DNA of 64,000 nucleotides, taken from NCBI GenBank assembly GCA_965221075.1, contig OZ244865.1, positions 2,666,001 through 2,730,000 on the forward strand. The letters are read 5' to 3'. This stretch comes from UBA2970 sp965221075. GTDB taxonomy: Bacteria > Verrucomicrobiota > Verrucomicrobiia > Limisphaerales > AAA164-E04. Positions 48,799 to 56,799 of this stretch are shown one piece after another. Below the pieces are notes generated by a model. It had not been told where the DNA came from. It saw only the letters and a program-made list of their open reading frames with translations, and searched no databases. The position numbers were made by a program, and so were the translations under genes. Position 1 is the first letter of the stretch, and each line of letters opens with the position of its first letter.

Positions 48799-50259
48799 CT
48801 ACTCCGAGCCCACCTGGCTACGGATGCTCCCGGCGATGCGGGCGCTCCACCGCTCCACATCCGCCATCTCGGCTCCCTCGATCAGCAGCCGGGCCTTGGG
48901 CTCGGTGCCGGAGTAGCGCAGCAGCACCCGTCCGCCGTCGGGCCGGATCTCCCGCTCGGCCTCGGCCACCAGGTCCAGCACCCCGTCCAGCTCCTCGAAG
49001 GGGATCTTCTCGCGCACCCGGACATTGCTCACCAGCTGCGGAAAGCGCTTCCAGCACCCGGCCAGCTCCGCCAGGCCCTTGTCCCGCTCCTTCATGATCG
49101 AGAGGATCTGCAGCAGGGCCACCAGCCCGTCCCCGGTGGTGCTGTAGTCCCCGAAGATCAGGTGGCCGCTGGACTCCCCGCCCAGGTTGAAGTCCCCCTG
49201 GGTCATGCGCTCGATCACGTGCTTGTCCCCCACCGGAGTGCGCTCCACCCGTCCGCCCGCCTCGCGGATGGCCTCGTCGAGCCCGGCGTTGCTCATCACC
49301 GTGGCCACCACCGTCTTCTTGCGCAGGGATCCCCGGCTGAGCATGTCCAGCCCGGCCACCGCCAGCACGTCGTCCCCGTCCACCATGCGCCCGTTCTCGT
49401 CCACCAGCAGGACCCGGTCGGCGTCCCCGTCGTGGGCCGCCCCCAGGTGGGCCCGGTGCTCCCAGACCTTGCGCCGCACCAGCTCGGTGTGCATCGAGCC
49501 GCACTCGCGGTTGATGTTGAGGCCGTCGGGCTGGTTCCCGTAGACGAACACCTCGGCCCCCAGCTCCCGCAGGGCGCACGGGGTGGCCTTGTAGGCGGCC
49601 CCGTGGGCGCAGTCCACCACGATGCGCATCCCGTCCAGGGCCACTCCCCGGGAGGCGCTGGACTTGGCGTACTCGACATAGCGGCCCAGGGCGTCCTCGA
49701 TCCGCACCGCCTTGCCGATCTCGCTGGCGGTGGGCTGGATGGACTCGATCCGGCCCCCGAAGATCAGCTCCTCGATGCGGCGCTCGATCCGGTCGTCGAG
49801 CTTGCAGCCGTCGGACTGGAAGAACTTGATCCCGTTGTCGTGGTAGGGGTTGTGCGAGGCGGTGATCACGATGCCGGCGTCGGCGCGCAGGCTGCGGGTC
49901 ACGTAGGCCACCCCCGGGGTGGGCAGAGGCCCGATGAGCAGCACGTCCACCCCCATGGAGAGGATGCCCGAGGTGATGGCGTTCTCCAGCATGTACCCCG
50001 AGAGGCGGGTGTCCTTGCCCAGCACCACCTTGTGGCGGTCCTGGGAGCGGGAATCCAGCTTCTTGACCACATGGGCCACCGCGCGGCCCAGCTTGAGGGC
50101 CGTCTCGGCGGTCACCGGCGGCACGTTGGCCCGTCCCCGGACCCCGTCGGTGCCGAAGATCTTCTTTCCGTTGCCGTTCATGCGGGACGGCTTCCCGTCC
50201 GGATCGCCCGGGCCGCGGTCCGAGCCGTTCGAGGAACCAGGCACATCGTATCTCCCCAT
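48799..50259 (-). CDS. glmM: Phosphoglucosamine mutase
   Basis: 486 residues as drawn. Converts glucosamine-6-phosphate to glucosamine-1-phosphate for peptidoglycan. Family core: KIFGTDGVRGRAN, catalytic serine in VITASHNPYHDNG, metal-binding DGDADRVLLVDENG (key DGDADR), and SGEQSGHxI seen here as GGESSGHLIFGD. The C-terminal phosphate-binding loop is RYSGTEPKARLLIEG (key SGTEPKAR). Homology starts at about residue 32, so the alternative ATG at 50181 (460 residues) fits the usual length (about 445); I keep 50259 because it sits directly after the promoter. It closes the folP-cdaA-cdaR-like-glmM cluster, as in many bacteria. Confidence 0.95.
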   Translation of the reverse strand: MGRYDVPGSSNGSDRGPGDPDGKPSRMNGNGKKIFGTDGVRGRANVPPVTAETALKLGRAVAHVVKKLDSRSQDRHKVVLGKDTRLSGYMLENAITSGILSMGVDVLLIGPLPTPGVAYVTRSLRADAGIVITASHNPYHDNGIKFFQSDGCKLDDRIERRIEELIFGGRIESIQPTASEIGKAVRIEDALGRYVEYAKSSASRGVALDGMRIVVDCAHGAAYKATPCALRELGAEVFVYGNQPDGLNINRECGSMHTELVRRKVWEHRAHLGAAHDGDADRVLLVDENGRMVDGDDVLAVAGLDMLSRGSLRKKTVVATVMSNAGLDEAIREAGGRVERTPVGDKHVIERMTQGDFNLGGESSGHLIFGDYSTTGDGLVALLQILSIMKERDKGLAELAGCWKRFPQLVSNVRVREKIPFEELDGVLDLVAEAEREIRPDGGRVLLRYSGTEPKARLLIEGAEMADVERWSARIAGSIRSQVGSE

Positions 50260-50268
50260 CCTGGATGA

Positions 50269-50296
50269 ACCTAACCGGGATAGGGGGCGTTGTCAA
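50269..50296 (-). promoter_or_regulatory. Promoter for glmM
   Basis: On the minus strand: TTGACA (50296-50291), 16-bp spacer, TTAGGT (50274-50269), the closest match to the sigma-70 consensus in the window. ATG at 50259 follows by 9 bases. It lets glmM be made independently of cdaA. Confidence 0.6.
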
Positions 50297-50319
50297 CTGG
50301 AGACGGCCCGGCCACCGCC

Positions 50320-50745
50320 CTATCTCCCCTCGACCTCCACGAGCACTCCCTGGGGCTCGACCTCCACGATCTCGAAGCGGCCGCTGCTGCTGCCCGCCTT
50401 GCTCCACTCCAGCGGCTTCCACTGGCTGGCGGCCGGGGGAGGCGCCGAGAGGTCCACGCCGACCCGGATATCGGAGCGCTGCAGCCGGTCCAGGAGGAAG
50501 GCGTCCCCCTGCACCTTGACCTGGACGGACTGGGGATCGATCCGGTAGCGGTTGGTGTCCCAGGCCGCCTTGGTCAGGTGGACGGGAATGGCGTCGATCA
50601 GCTTGCTGGCCTGCACTCCCCGCTGCTCCTGGTCGGTTCGATCCTTCCTGAGCGGCGCCCCGATCAGCCACCACGCCACGGTGGCGATCAGCACCGAGGC
50701 GATCTTCCACCCGGTGTTGCGGCGGAGGTGCCGGACGAGGATCAC
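50320..50745 (-). CDS. YbbR/CdaR-like membrane protein
   Basis: 141 residues starting at a GTG that overlaps the cdaA stop by GTGA. One membrane helix (about 15-31, IASVLIATVAWWLIG) near the N-terminus is followed by one short YbbR-like beta domain outside the membrane. Known CdaR proteins carry several YbbR domains and regulate the cyclase CdaA; this one has only one, so it is a short version. Position between cdaA and glmM is the conserved synteny of the c-di-AMP cluster. Confidence in the family rests on position, topology and weak similarity. Confidence 0.75.
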   Translation of the reverse strand: MILVRHLRRNTGWKIASVLIATVAWWLIGAPLRKDRTDQEQRGVQASKLIDAIPVHLTKAAWDTNRYRIDPQSVQVKVQGDAFLLDRLQRSDIRVGVDLSAPPPAASQWKPLEWSKAGSSSGRFEIVEVEPQGVLVEVEGR

Positions 50746-51575
50746 GAGGCCTGGGTCTTGGTGGAGGCGATCCGGGTCCCCTTGAGGGCGCCGAGCCAGC
50801 GCTTGATCGTCCGCTGGCCCGAGCGGTGCTCGGAGAGCAGGATGGCGCCGAGGCTCGAGCGCAGCTCGTTGGAGCTGATCCCCCGGATCAGCTGCCCCCG
50901 GTGGGCGAAGGAGATCATGCCGGTCTCCTCGGAGACCGACACCACCACCGCGTCGGTCTCCTCGGTCAGCCCGATGGCCGCACGGTGCCGGGTGCCCAGC
51001 GACTTGTTGAGGTCCTTGCGGCGGGTGAGCGGAAAGATGCAGGCGGCGCGGGCGATGCGGCCGCTGCGGATGATCACCCCCCCGTCGTGGATGGCGTTGT
51101 TGGGGAAGAAGATGGTCTCCAGCATCTCCGATGTCACCTCGCAGTCCACCTTGACCCCGGAATCGACGATGTCCTCCAGGGAGATCGACATCTCGATGGC
51201 GATCAGGGCCCCGATCTTGGCGCTCGATAGCAGATCGGCGGCCTGGATCACGTTCTCCAGGTTCTCCCGCTGCTCCCGGGTGCTGTAGACGCTGGAGAAG
51301 CTTCCCAGCGAGGAGAGCATCCTGCGGATCTCCTGGTGGAATAGGATCAGGACCGCGAAGGGGGCGAAGGAGAAGAACGAGCCGAGGATGGCGCTGAGCA
51401 CCGAGAGATCGAGGAGGCGGGTGAAGGCCCAGATGGCGGCGAGGGCCAGGAAACCGGCGACCACCGACCAGCCCCGGGTCCGCCACACGAAGCGGATGAT
51501 CCAGTAGATCCCAACCGAGAGGATGCCGATCTCGAGGATCGGCCTCCACACCAGCTCAACCAGGTTCCAGATCAT
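50742..51575 (-). CDS. cdaA: Diadenylate cyclase CdaA (DacA)
   Basis: 277 residues. Makes cyclic di-AMP from two ATP. Three N-terminal membrane helices (about 13-30, 38-55, 62-80), then the DAC domain. Active-site motifs: NAIHDGGVIIRSGRI (usually DGA; here DGG) and LGTRHRAAIGLTEETDA (RHR intact). After these come VVSVSEETGMISFAHRG. The start overlaps folP by 20 bases; the stop overlaps the CdaR-like gene by 4. In bacteria with this cluster c-di-AMP controls potassium and osmotic homeostasis. Its presence here fits a PVC bacterium. Confidence 0.93.
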   Translation of the reverse strand: MIWNLVELVWRPILEIGILSVGIYWIIRFVWRTRGWSVVAGFLALAAIWAFTRLLDLSVLSAILGSFFSFAPFAVLILFHQEIRRMLSSLGSFSSVYSTREQRENLENVIQAADLLSSAKIGALIAIEMSISLEDIVDSGVKVDCEVTSEMLETIFFPNNAIHDGGVIIRSGRIARAACIFPLTRRKDLNKSLGTRHRAAIGLTEETDAVVVSVSEETGMISFAHRGQLIRGISSNELRSSLGAILLSEHRSGQRTIKRWLGALKGTRIASTKTQAS

Positions 51576-52410
51576 CGCACCCCTCGATCGCCCGCCAGGC
51601 CTCCAGGGCCCGCACGGTCGCCCCCACGTCGTGCACCCGGAACACCCTGGCTCCCGCCTGCCAGCCCCAGCAGGCGCAGGCCAGGCTGCCCGCGAGCCCC
51701 TCGGACCTGCTGTCGATGCCGCTGATCCTCCCCAGGAACGACTTGCGGGAGACGCCCACCAGCAAGGGCCTAGAGTGAATGGTAAACGATTTCATCGCCC
51801 TCATCAAGGCAAGATTGTGCTCCAGGGTCTTTCCGAAGCCGATCCCGACATCCAGGACCACCTGCTCCGGGGCGACGCCCGCCTGCCGGCAGCGCTCCAG
51901 GGCCCGGCCGAAGAACTCCCCCACCTCCCCGGCGACGTCCCGGTAGGCGGGACGCTCCTGCATGGTGGAGGGCTCCCCCTGCATGTGCAGGCAGACGTAG
52001 CCGGCCCCGCTTTCCGCCACCGCCTCCAGCATGGCGCGATCGAGGCGTACGGCTCCCACGTCGTTGATCACCTCCGCCCCCCTCTGCAGGGCTTCCCGGG
52101 CCAGCTCCGGCTTGCGGGTGTCGACCGAGAGGGGCACGGGGATCCGCCCCGCCAGCCGGTCGAGCACCGGCAGCACCCTGGCCCGTTCCTCGCCAAGGGG
52201 GACGGCCCGGGCGCCCGGACGGGTGGACTCCCCTCCCACATCGATCAGGGAGGCCCCCTGCCCGGCCATGGCCAGGGCCCTGTCCAGGGCCCGATCCGGA
52301 TCCAGGTAGAGGCCCCCGTCGGAGAAGGAGTCGGGAGTCGCGTTGAGGATGCCCATGACCAGCGGGCGGCTCTCAAGCCGCAACGTGCGGCTGGCCATCC
52401 TCCATTCCAT
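51556..52410 (-). CDS. folP: Dihydropteroate synthase
   Basis: 284 residues. Joins dihydropterin pyrophosphate and p-aminobenzoate for folate. Landmarks: VMGILNATPDSFSDGG near the N-terminus, IDVGGESTRPGA, SVDTRKPELAREAL (key SVDTRK), GIGFGKTLEHN and VGVSRKSFLG. It has one of the few clear Shine-Dalgarno sequences here, AGGAGG with 8 bases to the ATG at 52410. It is divergent from hemL and first in a cluster leading to cdaA. Confidence 0.95.
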   Translation of the reverse strand: MEWRMASRTLRLESRPLVMGILNATPDSFSDGGLYLDPDRALDRALAMAGQGASLIDVGGESTRPGARAVPLGEERARVLPVLDRLAGRIPVPLSVDTRKPELAREALQRGAEVINDVGAVRLDRAMLEAVAESGAGYVCLHMQGEPSTMQERPAYRDVAGEVGEFFGRALERCRQAGVAPEQVVLDVGIGFGKTLEHNLALMRAMKSFTIHSRPLLVGVSRKSFLGRISGIDSRSEGLAGSLACACWGWQAGARVFRVHDVGATVRALEAWRAIEGCDDLEPG

Positions 52411-52449
52411 TGACCGATCCTCCTCTCCTGCCCGGCTATCTCCCTTTCC

Positions 52450-52478
52450 TTGCCACCGATCCCCCGATCGGGTAGGGA
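52450..52478 (+). promoter_or_regulatory. Promoter for hemL-ruvX-truA with palindromic spacer
   Basis: TTGCCA (52450-52455), 17-bp spacer, TAGGGA (52473-52478). The spacer contains the inverted repeat CCGATC-CCCC-GATCGG (52456-52471), whose right part forms the palindrome CCCGATCGGG (52463-52472). A repressor bound there would block the promoter. ATG at 52489. Confidence 0.55.
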
Positions 52479-52488
52479 AACGGGCATT

Positions 52489-53769
52489 ATGGAAGGATCG
52501 GAGCGATGGTTCAACGAAGCTGTCCGGCTGATGCCGGGCGGCGTCAATTCGCCGGTCCGATCCTTCCGGGCGGTGGGAGGCAAGCCCTTCTTCGTCCGGT
52601 CGGCCCGGGGCTCCCGCCTGACCGACGTGGACGGCAGGGAGCTAATCGACTACGTGGGCACCTGGGGCCCGGCCATCCTGGGGCACGCCCCCCCGGAGGT
52701 GGTGCGGGCAATCACGGAGTGCGCGGCCGAGGGCACCAGCTTCGGTACCCCCCATCCCCGCGAGGTGGAGATGGCCCGCCTGCTCTGCGGGAGCCTCCCC
52801 TCGATGGAGAAGGTGCGCCTGTGCAACTCCGGCACCGAGGCCACCATGTCCGCCATCCGACTGGCCCGGGGCTTCACCGGACGCAAGAAGGTGGTCAAGT
52901 TCTCGGGCTGCTACCACGGCCATGTCGACTCCCTGCTGGTCAGGTCCGGCTCCGGCGCGCTCACCCTCGGAATCCCGGACAGCCTGGGTGTTCCCGAGGA
53001 GTTCACCCGCGACACCATCGTGATCCCCTTCAACGACTTCGACTCGGTCCGGGCGGCCTACGCGGCCAGCGGCAAGGAAATCGCGGCGGTGATACTGGAG
53101 CCGGTCCCGGCCAACGCCGGCCTGTACCTCCCCCGCGAGGGATTCCTGGAGTTCCTGCGGGAGATCACCGCCCGGGAGGGCTCGCTTCTGGTCTTCGACG
53201 AGGTGATGACCGGCTTCCGGCTGGAATGGGGCGGGGTGCAGAACCGGCACGGAATCAGGCCCGACCTCACCTGCCTGGGAAAGATCATCGGCGGAGGCCT
53301 GCCGGTGGGGGCCTTCGGGGGCCGGGCCGAGGTCATGGACCGCCTGGCTCCGCTGGGCGGCGTCTACCAGGCCGGGACCCTCAGCGGCAATCCCCTGGCC
53401 CTGGCAGCCGGCCTGGCGGCGCTGGAGCGGCTGCGGGACGGGGAGGTCCACCGCAGGCTGGAGGAACGCGGCCGGCAGCTGGAGGACGGGCTGCGCCAGG
53501 CCATAGCCGAAGCGGGCGCCACGGTCCAGGTGCACCGGGACGGATCGATGTTCTGCCTGTTCTTCTGCGGCTCCGAGGTGACCCGCTTCGAGGAGGCCCA
53601 GGCGACCGACGCCGGCAGGTTCGGCCGCTTCTTCCAGGGCATGCTTCAGAAGGGGATCTACCTGGCGCCCTCCCCGTTCGAGACCCAGTTCCTGAGCGCC
53701 GCCCACAGCGAGGAGGACATCCGGAGGACGGTGGAGGCCGCGGCCTGGACCCTGAAGGAGCTGGGCTGA
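52489..53769 (+). CDS. hemL: Glutamate-1-semialdehyde 2,1-aminomutase
   Basis: 426 residues. Forms 5-aminolevulinate in the C5 tetrapyrrole pathway. Signatures: MPGGVNSPVRSF, CNSGTEATMSAIRLAR (key NSGTEATM), GCYHGHVDSLLV, the PLP lysine in LGKIIGGGLPVGAFGG (about 267) and QAGTLSGNPLA. I start at the ATG of MEGSERWFNEAV; an upstream TTG in frame is part of the -35. It overlaps ruvX by one base. Haem synthesis agrees with the cytochrome c gene in this window. Confidence 0.96.
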   Translation: MEGSERWFNEAVRLMPGGVNSPVRSFRAVGGKPFFVRSARGSRLTDVDGRELIDYVGTWGPAILGHAPPEVVRAITECAAEGTSFGTPHPREVEMARLLCGSLPSMEKVRLCNSGTEATMSAIRLARGFTGRKKVVKFSGCYHGHVDSLLVRSGSGALTLGIPDSLGVPEEFTRDTIVIPFNDFDSVRAAYAASGKEIAAVILEPVPANAGLYLPREGFLEFLREITAREGSLLVFDEVMTGFRLEWGGVQNRHGIRPDLTCLGKIIGGGLPVGAFGGRAEVMDRLAPLGGVYQAGTLSGNPLALAAGLAALERLRDGEVHRRLEERGRQLEDGLRQAIAEAGATVQVHRDGSMFCLFFCGSEVTRFEEAQATDAGRFGRFFQGMLQKGIYLAPSPFETQFLSAAHSEEDIRRTVEAAAWTLKELG

Positions 53770-54188
53770 TGCGCACCCTGGGGCTGGATCCGGGAACGCG
53801 CCGCATCGGGGTGGCCATCAGCGACGGGCTGGGCCTGATCGCCCAGCCGCTGGAATCCCTCCCGGCCCACCCCCTGGAGAAGGTCTGGGAGCGCCTGCGG
53901 GCCATCCACCAGGAGACCCCCCTGGAGGGGATCGTGGTGGGGCTGCCCCGCAACATGGACGGCAGCCTGGGACCGGCCGCCCGCTCGGCCCAGGACTTCG
54001 TCCGGAGGCTGCAGGAGGCCCTGCCGATCCCGGTCCGCGCCTGGGACGAGCGCCTCACCACGGCCCAGGCCCAGCGGGTCCTGGTCCAGGCCCGGGTGCC
54101 GCGCCGCAAGCGGAAGAAGACCATCGATCCGATGGCCGCCGCCCTGATCCTCCAGAGCTACCTGGACTGCCGTACGCCCGAGGCATGA
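53769..54188 (+). CDS. ruvX: RuvX/YqgF family Holliday junction resolvase or 16S rRNA processing nuclease
   Basis: 139 residues. RNase H-like fold: LGLDPGTRRIGVAISDG at the N-terminus (key DPGTRRIGVA), IVVGLPRNMDGSLGP and a C-terminal WDERLTTAQAQRVL (key DERLTT) with acidic residues of the active site. Its main role in bacteria is 5' maturation of 16S rRNA. It overlaps hemL by TGATG and truA by ATGA. Confidence 0.94.
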   Translation: MRTLGLDPGTRRIGVAISDGLGLIAQPLESLPAHPLEKVWERLRAIHQETPLEGIVVGLPRNMDGSLGPAARSAQDFVRRLQEALPIPVRAWDERLTTAQAQRVLVQARVPRRKRKKTIDPMAAALILQSYLDCRTPEA

Positions 54189-54949
54189 GCCGCCAGGTCG
54201 TCCGGCTCACCATCGCCTACCAGGGCACCCGGTACCATGGATGGCAGGTCCAGCCGGGCCGCGACACCATCCAGCAGCGCCTCGAGCAGGCGCTGCAGCA
54301 CTACTGCCCCTCGGCGGGAAGGATCCACGGCTCGGGGCGCACGGACGCCGGGGTCCACGCTCTGGGCATGGTGGCCCATGTCCGGATCCCCGAGGCGGAG
54401 CTCTCCCTCGAGCCCCGGCGCCTGCGGCTGGCCCTGAACCACCGCCTTCCCGAGGACATCCGGATCGTGGAGGTGGCACGGGCCGAGCCGGGATTCCACG
54501 CCCGCTTCGACTGCCGCCGGAAGCAGTACCGCTACCTGATCTGGAACCATCCGGCCGCCAACCCCCTCCTGCGCCATGCCGCCTGGCATGTCCCCTCCCC
54601 GCTGGACCGGGAGAGGATGCGGGAATCGGCCCGGCGCCTGGTAGGGCGCCACGACTTCCGCTCGCTGGCCTGCCACACCGGCTATGCCGTGAAGAACGCC
54701 GTGCGGGAGCTGCACCGCTGCGAGGTCCTGGGGGAAGAGGAGCTGATCACCCTGGTGATGGAGGGAGACGGCTTTCTCTACAAGATGTGCCGCTCCATCG
54801 CCGGACTGCTGCACCAGGCCGGAAGGGGGAAGAGGAGCCCCGAGGAGATGCCGAAGCTGCTCGGGGACCGGAACCGCAGCCACGGAGGCGTCACCGCCCC
54901 GGCCCATGGACTGGTCCTCCACTCGGTCAGCTATGGCCAGAAGGACTGA
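54185..54949 (+). CDS. truA: tRNA pseudouridine synthase A
   Basis: 254 residues. Modifies U38-U40 in tRNA anticodon arms. The catalytic Asp is in GRTDAGVHALG (about 52). Other motifs: TIAYQGTRYHGWQVQP (key YHGWQ), FHARFDCRRKQYRYLIWN (key RKQYRY), and DGFLYKMCRSIAGLL. Third gene of the hemL transcript; downstream is the first of the two diverged repeats. Confidence 0.96.
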   Translation: MSRQVVRLTIAYQGTRYHGWQVQPGRDTIQQRLEQALQHYCPSAGRIHGSGRTDAGVHALGMVAHVRIPEAELSLEPRRLRLALNHRLPEDIRIVEVARAEPGFHARFDCRRKQYRYLIWNHPAANPLLRHAAWHVPSPLDRERMRESARRLVGRHDFRSLACHTGYAVKNAVRELHRCEVLGEEELITLVMEGDGFLYKMCRSIAGLLHQAGRGKRSPEEMPKLLGDRNRSHGGVTAPAHGLVLHSVSYGQKD

Positions 54950-55017
54950 GCTCCCGAAAGACTGATTCGGAACCTCCCGGCGCCTTCGAGACGCCGACCG
55001 CGCCGGCCGGGTGGGCA

Positions 55018-55195
55018 GTCCTGCTGCTGCCCTCAACGATCTTTCGGGCGGTTTTTCTCGAATTGCACCAGGCTGTCGTTCGATCGAGGGGAAGGGCCAT
55101 TGGACTTGCAGGAGGCGATCGGCTCCTGCTGCCCGAGGGAGGGCTTCCTGGAAGGAAACAGCGGACCGATCCCGTTTGCATGGGAGGCAATCCGG
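55018..55195 (+). repeat. Diverged direct repeat, copy A
   Basis: About 175 bases, roughly 70% identical by eye to 56958-57130. The best-kept block is GCCATTGGACTTGCAG, identical in both copies, with a shared TTCCTGGAAGG about 45 bases further. The two copies lie in the same orientation and flank the Fic/RhuM gene and ImmA fragment. Confidence 0.6.
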
Positions 55196-55235
55196 GCGAG
55201 CTCGGCGTCTTCCACCTCGGATTCGGCGACGGCTC

Positions 55236-56243
55236 TCATTCGGCAGGAGCGGCCAATAGGTTCATCACGAGGCGGATCGTCAGGTCCTTGTTGGCCGGAT
55301 CGCTCTCGGCGATCAGCAGAGTGAGCGACGTCAACGCCCGAGGGCCGAGCCGACTCCCAATGCCTTCCTGCTGCATGTAGAGCAGGAACAGGAGTGCGCC
55401 GATGCGCTTGTTGCCGTCGGTGAACGGGTGGTCCTTCACGACGAGATAGAGCAAATGCGCCGCCTTTTCCTCGCGGCTGCGATAGAGCGCTTCGCCGAAC
55501 ATGGTCTGCTCGAGGTTCCCGAGAATGGCGGCGAGCGCGTCGTCGCGCTGATTGCCGAACAGCGCCGTGGCCTCGCCTCGCGCCGCAAGATCCCGCTTGA
55601 ACGTGGCGATCGCCCCAAGGGCCCGGTCGTGGTCGAGCGCGCTTGTGGCGGGAAGCGCGCCGGGCGGCTCCTGCAGCCGGTCTTCGTCGTATTCCAGCAG
55701 CAGGCGCCAGGTCTCGGCATAGCCGGATATGAGGTCGAGCACGGCCTGCCCGGTCTCGTCCTCCGATGCCTGGCTCTTGAGCTTCCGGGCAAGCAGGTCG
55801 AGCGTCCGACGCGCATCTTCGTGCCCGCACTCGGCCAGGATTCGCTCGTTTGCCGTGAAGCCGCGCGCAAGTTGCTCGACGAGGGTGCGCGTGGCCCATT
55901 GCAGAAACCGAACGCCGCGCCTCGAATCGACGCGGTAGCCGACCGAGACGACGGCATCGAGATTGTAGTGCTTCACTTGGCGGCGCACCCGCCGCCGCCC
56001 CTCGGTTCGAACTACCGGGAAATCCTGGGTAGCTTCCCTCTCGCTCAGTTCCTCGTCGGAGAAGATGTTCTTCAGGTGCAGTCCAACATTGCCGGTCGAG
56101 GTCCGAAACACGGCCGCCATGTCCCGTAGCGAGAGCCAGACGGTCTCCTGCTCCAGACGCGCTTCGACGCGCACCTCGCCGTCGGGGCTCTCATAGACGA
56201 CGACCTCTCCGCCGGGCGCGGCAGCCGGTGCCACGCCGCTCAT
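55236..56243 (-). CDS. RhuM-Fic fusion protein (putative toxin-like AMPylase)
   Basis: 335 residues from the ATG at 56243. The N-terminal half (about 20-130) is a RhuM-like domain, RTSTGNVGLHLKNIFSDEEL (key VGLHLKNIF) with VVSVGYRVDSRRGVRFLQWA. The C-terminal half carries the Fic motif HPFTDGNKRIG (about 280). Proteins of this fusion are common on mobile elements and may AMPylate or otherwise modify targets, in toxin-antitoxin or phage-related roles. There is no visible inhibitory (S/T)xxxE(G/N) helix at the N-terminus; an inhibitor could be elsewhere. Codon use (more GCG, CTC, TCG and ATC-TCG patterns) differs from neighbours. Confidence 0.8.
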   Translation of the reverse strand: MSGVAPAAAPGGEVVVYESPDGEVRVEARLEQETVWLSLRDMAAVFRTSTGNVGLHLKNIFSDEELSEREATQDFPVVRTEGRRRVRRQVKHYNLDAVVSVGYRVDSRRGVRFLQWATRTLVEQLARGFTANERILAECGHEDARRTLDLLARKLKSQASEDETGQAVLDLISGYAETWRLLLEYDEDRLQEPPGALPATSALDHDRALGAIATFKRDLAARGEATALFGNQRDDALAAILGNLEQTMFGEALYRSREEKAAHLLYLVVKDHPFTDGNKRIGALLFLLYMQQEGIGSRLGPRALTSLTLLIAESDPANKDLTIRLVMNLLAAPAE

Positions 56244-56325
56244 CGTCCGCAAGCCCCCGCCGGCGAACCGTTGGAACCGCAGCACGGATTCCTGGCCGGG
56301 ACGAGCGCATCGGCAAAAGGAGCGC

Positions 56326-56799
56326 TCATCTCGCCGCCCAGGCATCCCGTCCGAGAGCATCCAACGCCTCGGAACTTCCGACGCCCAACATTCGGAACGC
56401 ATCCCTGTAGAGCGTCTGCCTCTCAACCGTGCCCGCCGCCAGCGCGTGGGCGAACCACCGCCCGACCCGCGCAAGCGTGGTGCGGCGAAAGTTCCCGCCA
56501 CTGGCCTTGTCCGACTGGACCAGCTTCCTCAGACGTTTGTTCTCCTGCGACCAGGCCATGCCGAAGCGCTCGTACGTGAGCCAGCCCGCATCGAGCAGGG
56601 AGCGCTGAACGGCCAATGTGCCGGCTTTGCAGCTACGCGCCAGCCGGAACAGCGCGTCCGGGAGTGGCTCGTTCCGCTGTAGATCGGATCGCAGGGCCTC
56701 CAGCAACACCAGCAGCAGTTCGGCCACCCCGGCATGAGGTGTTCGGGATCGTTCGGACGAATCGAGAGCAGAACCAGGGATTGCTCCCGTGTTGATCAA
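56326..56799 (-). pseudogene. C-terminal fragment of an ImmA/IrrE-like peptidase
   Basis: 157 codons opening at a TTG. The part SGGNFRRTTLARVGRWFAHAL (key GGNFRRTTLARVG) followed by TLYRDAFRMLGVG resembles the C-terminal region of ImmA/IrrE-type zinc peptidases found in toxin-antitoxin systems. The preceding LARSCKAGTLAVQRSLLDAGWL also fits. The N-terminal HExxH active site is missing, so this is likely a 5'-truncated remnant. It is next to the Fic gene on the same strand. The family call is from memory of the motif and needs a profile search. Confidence 0.4.
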
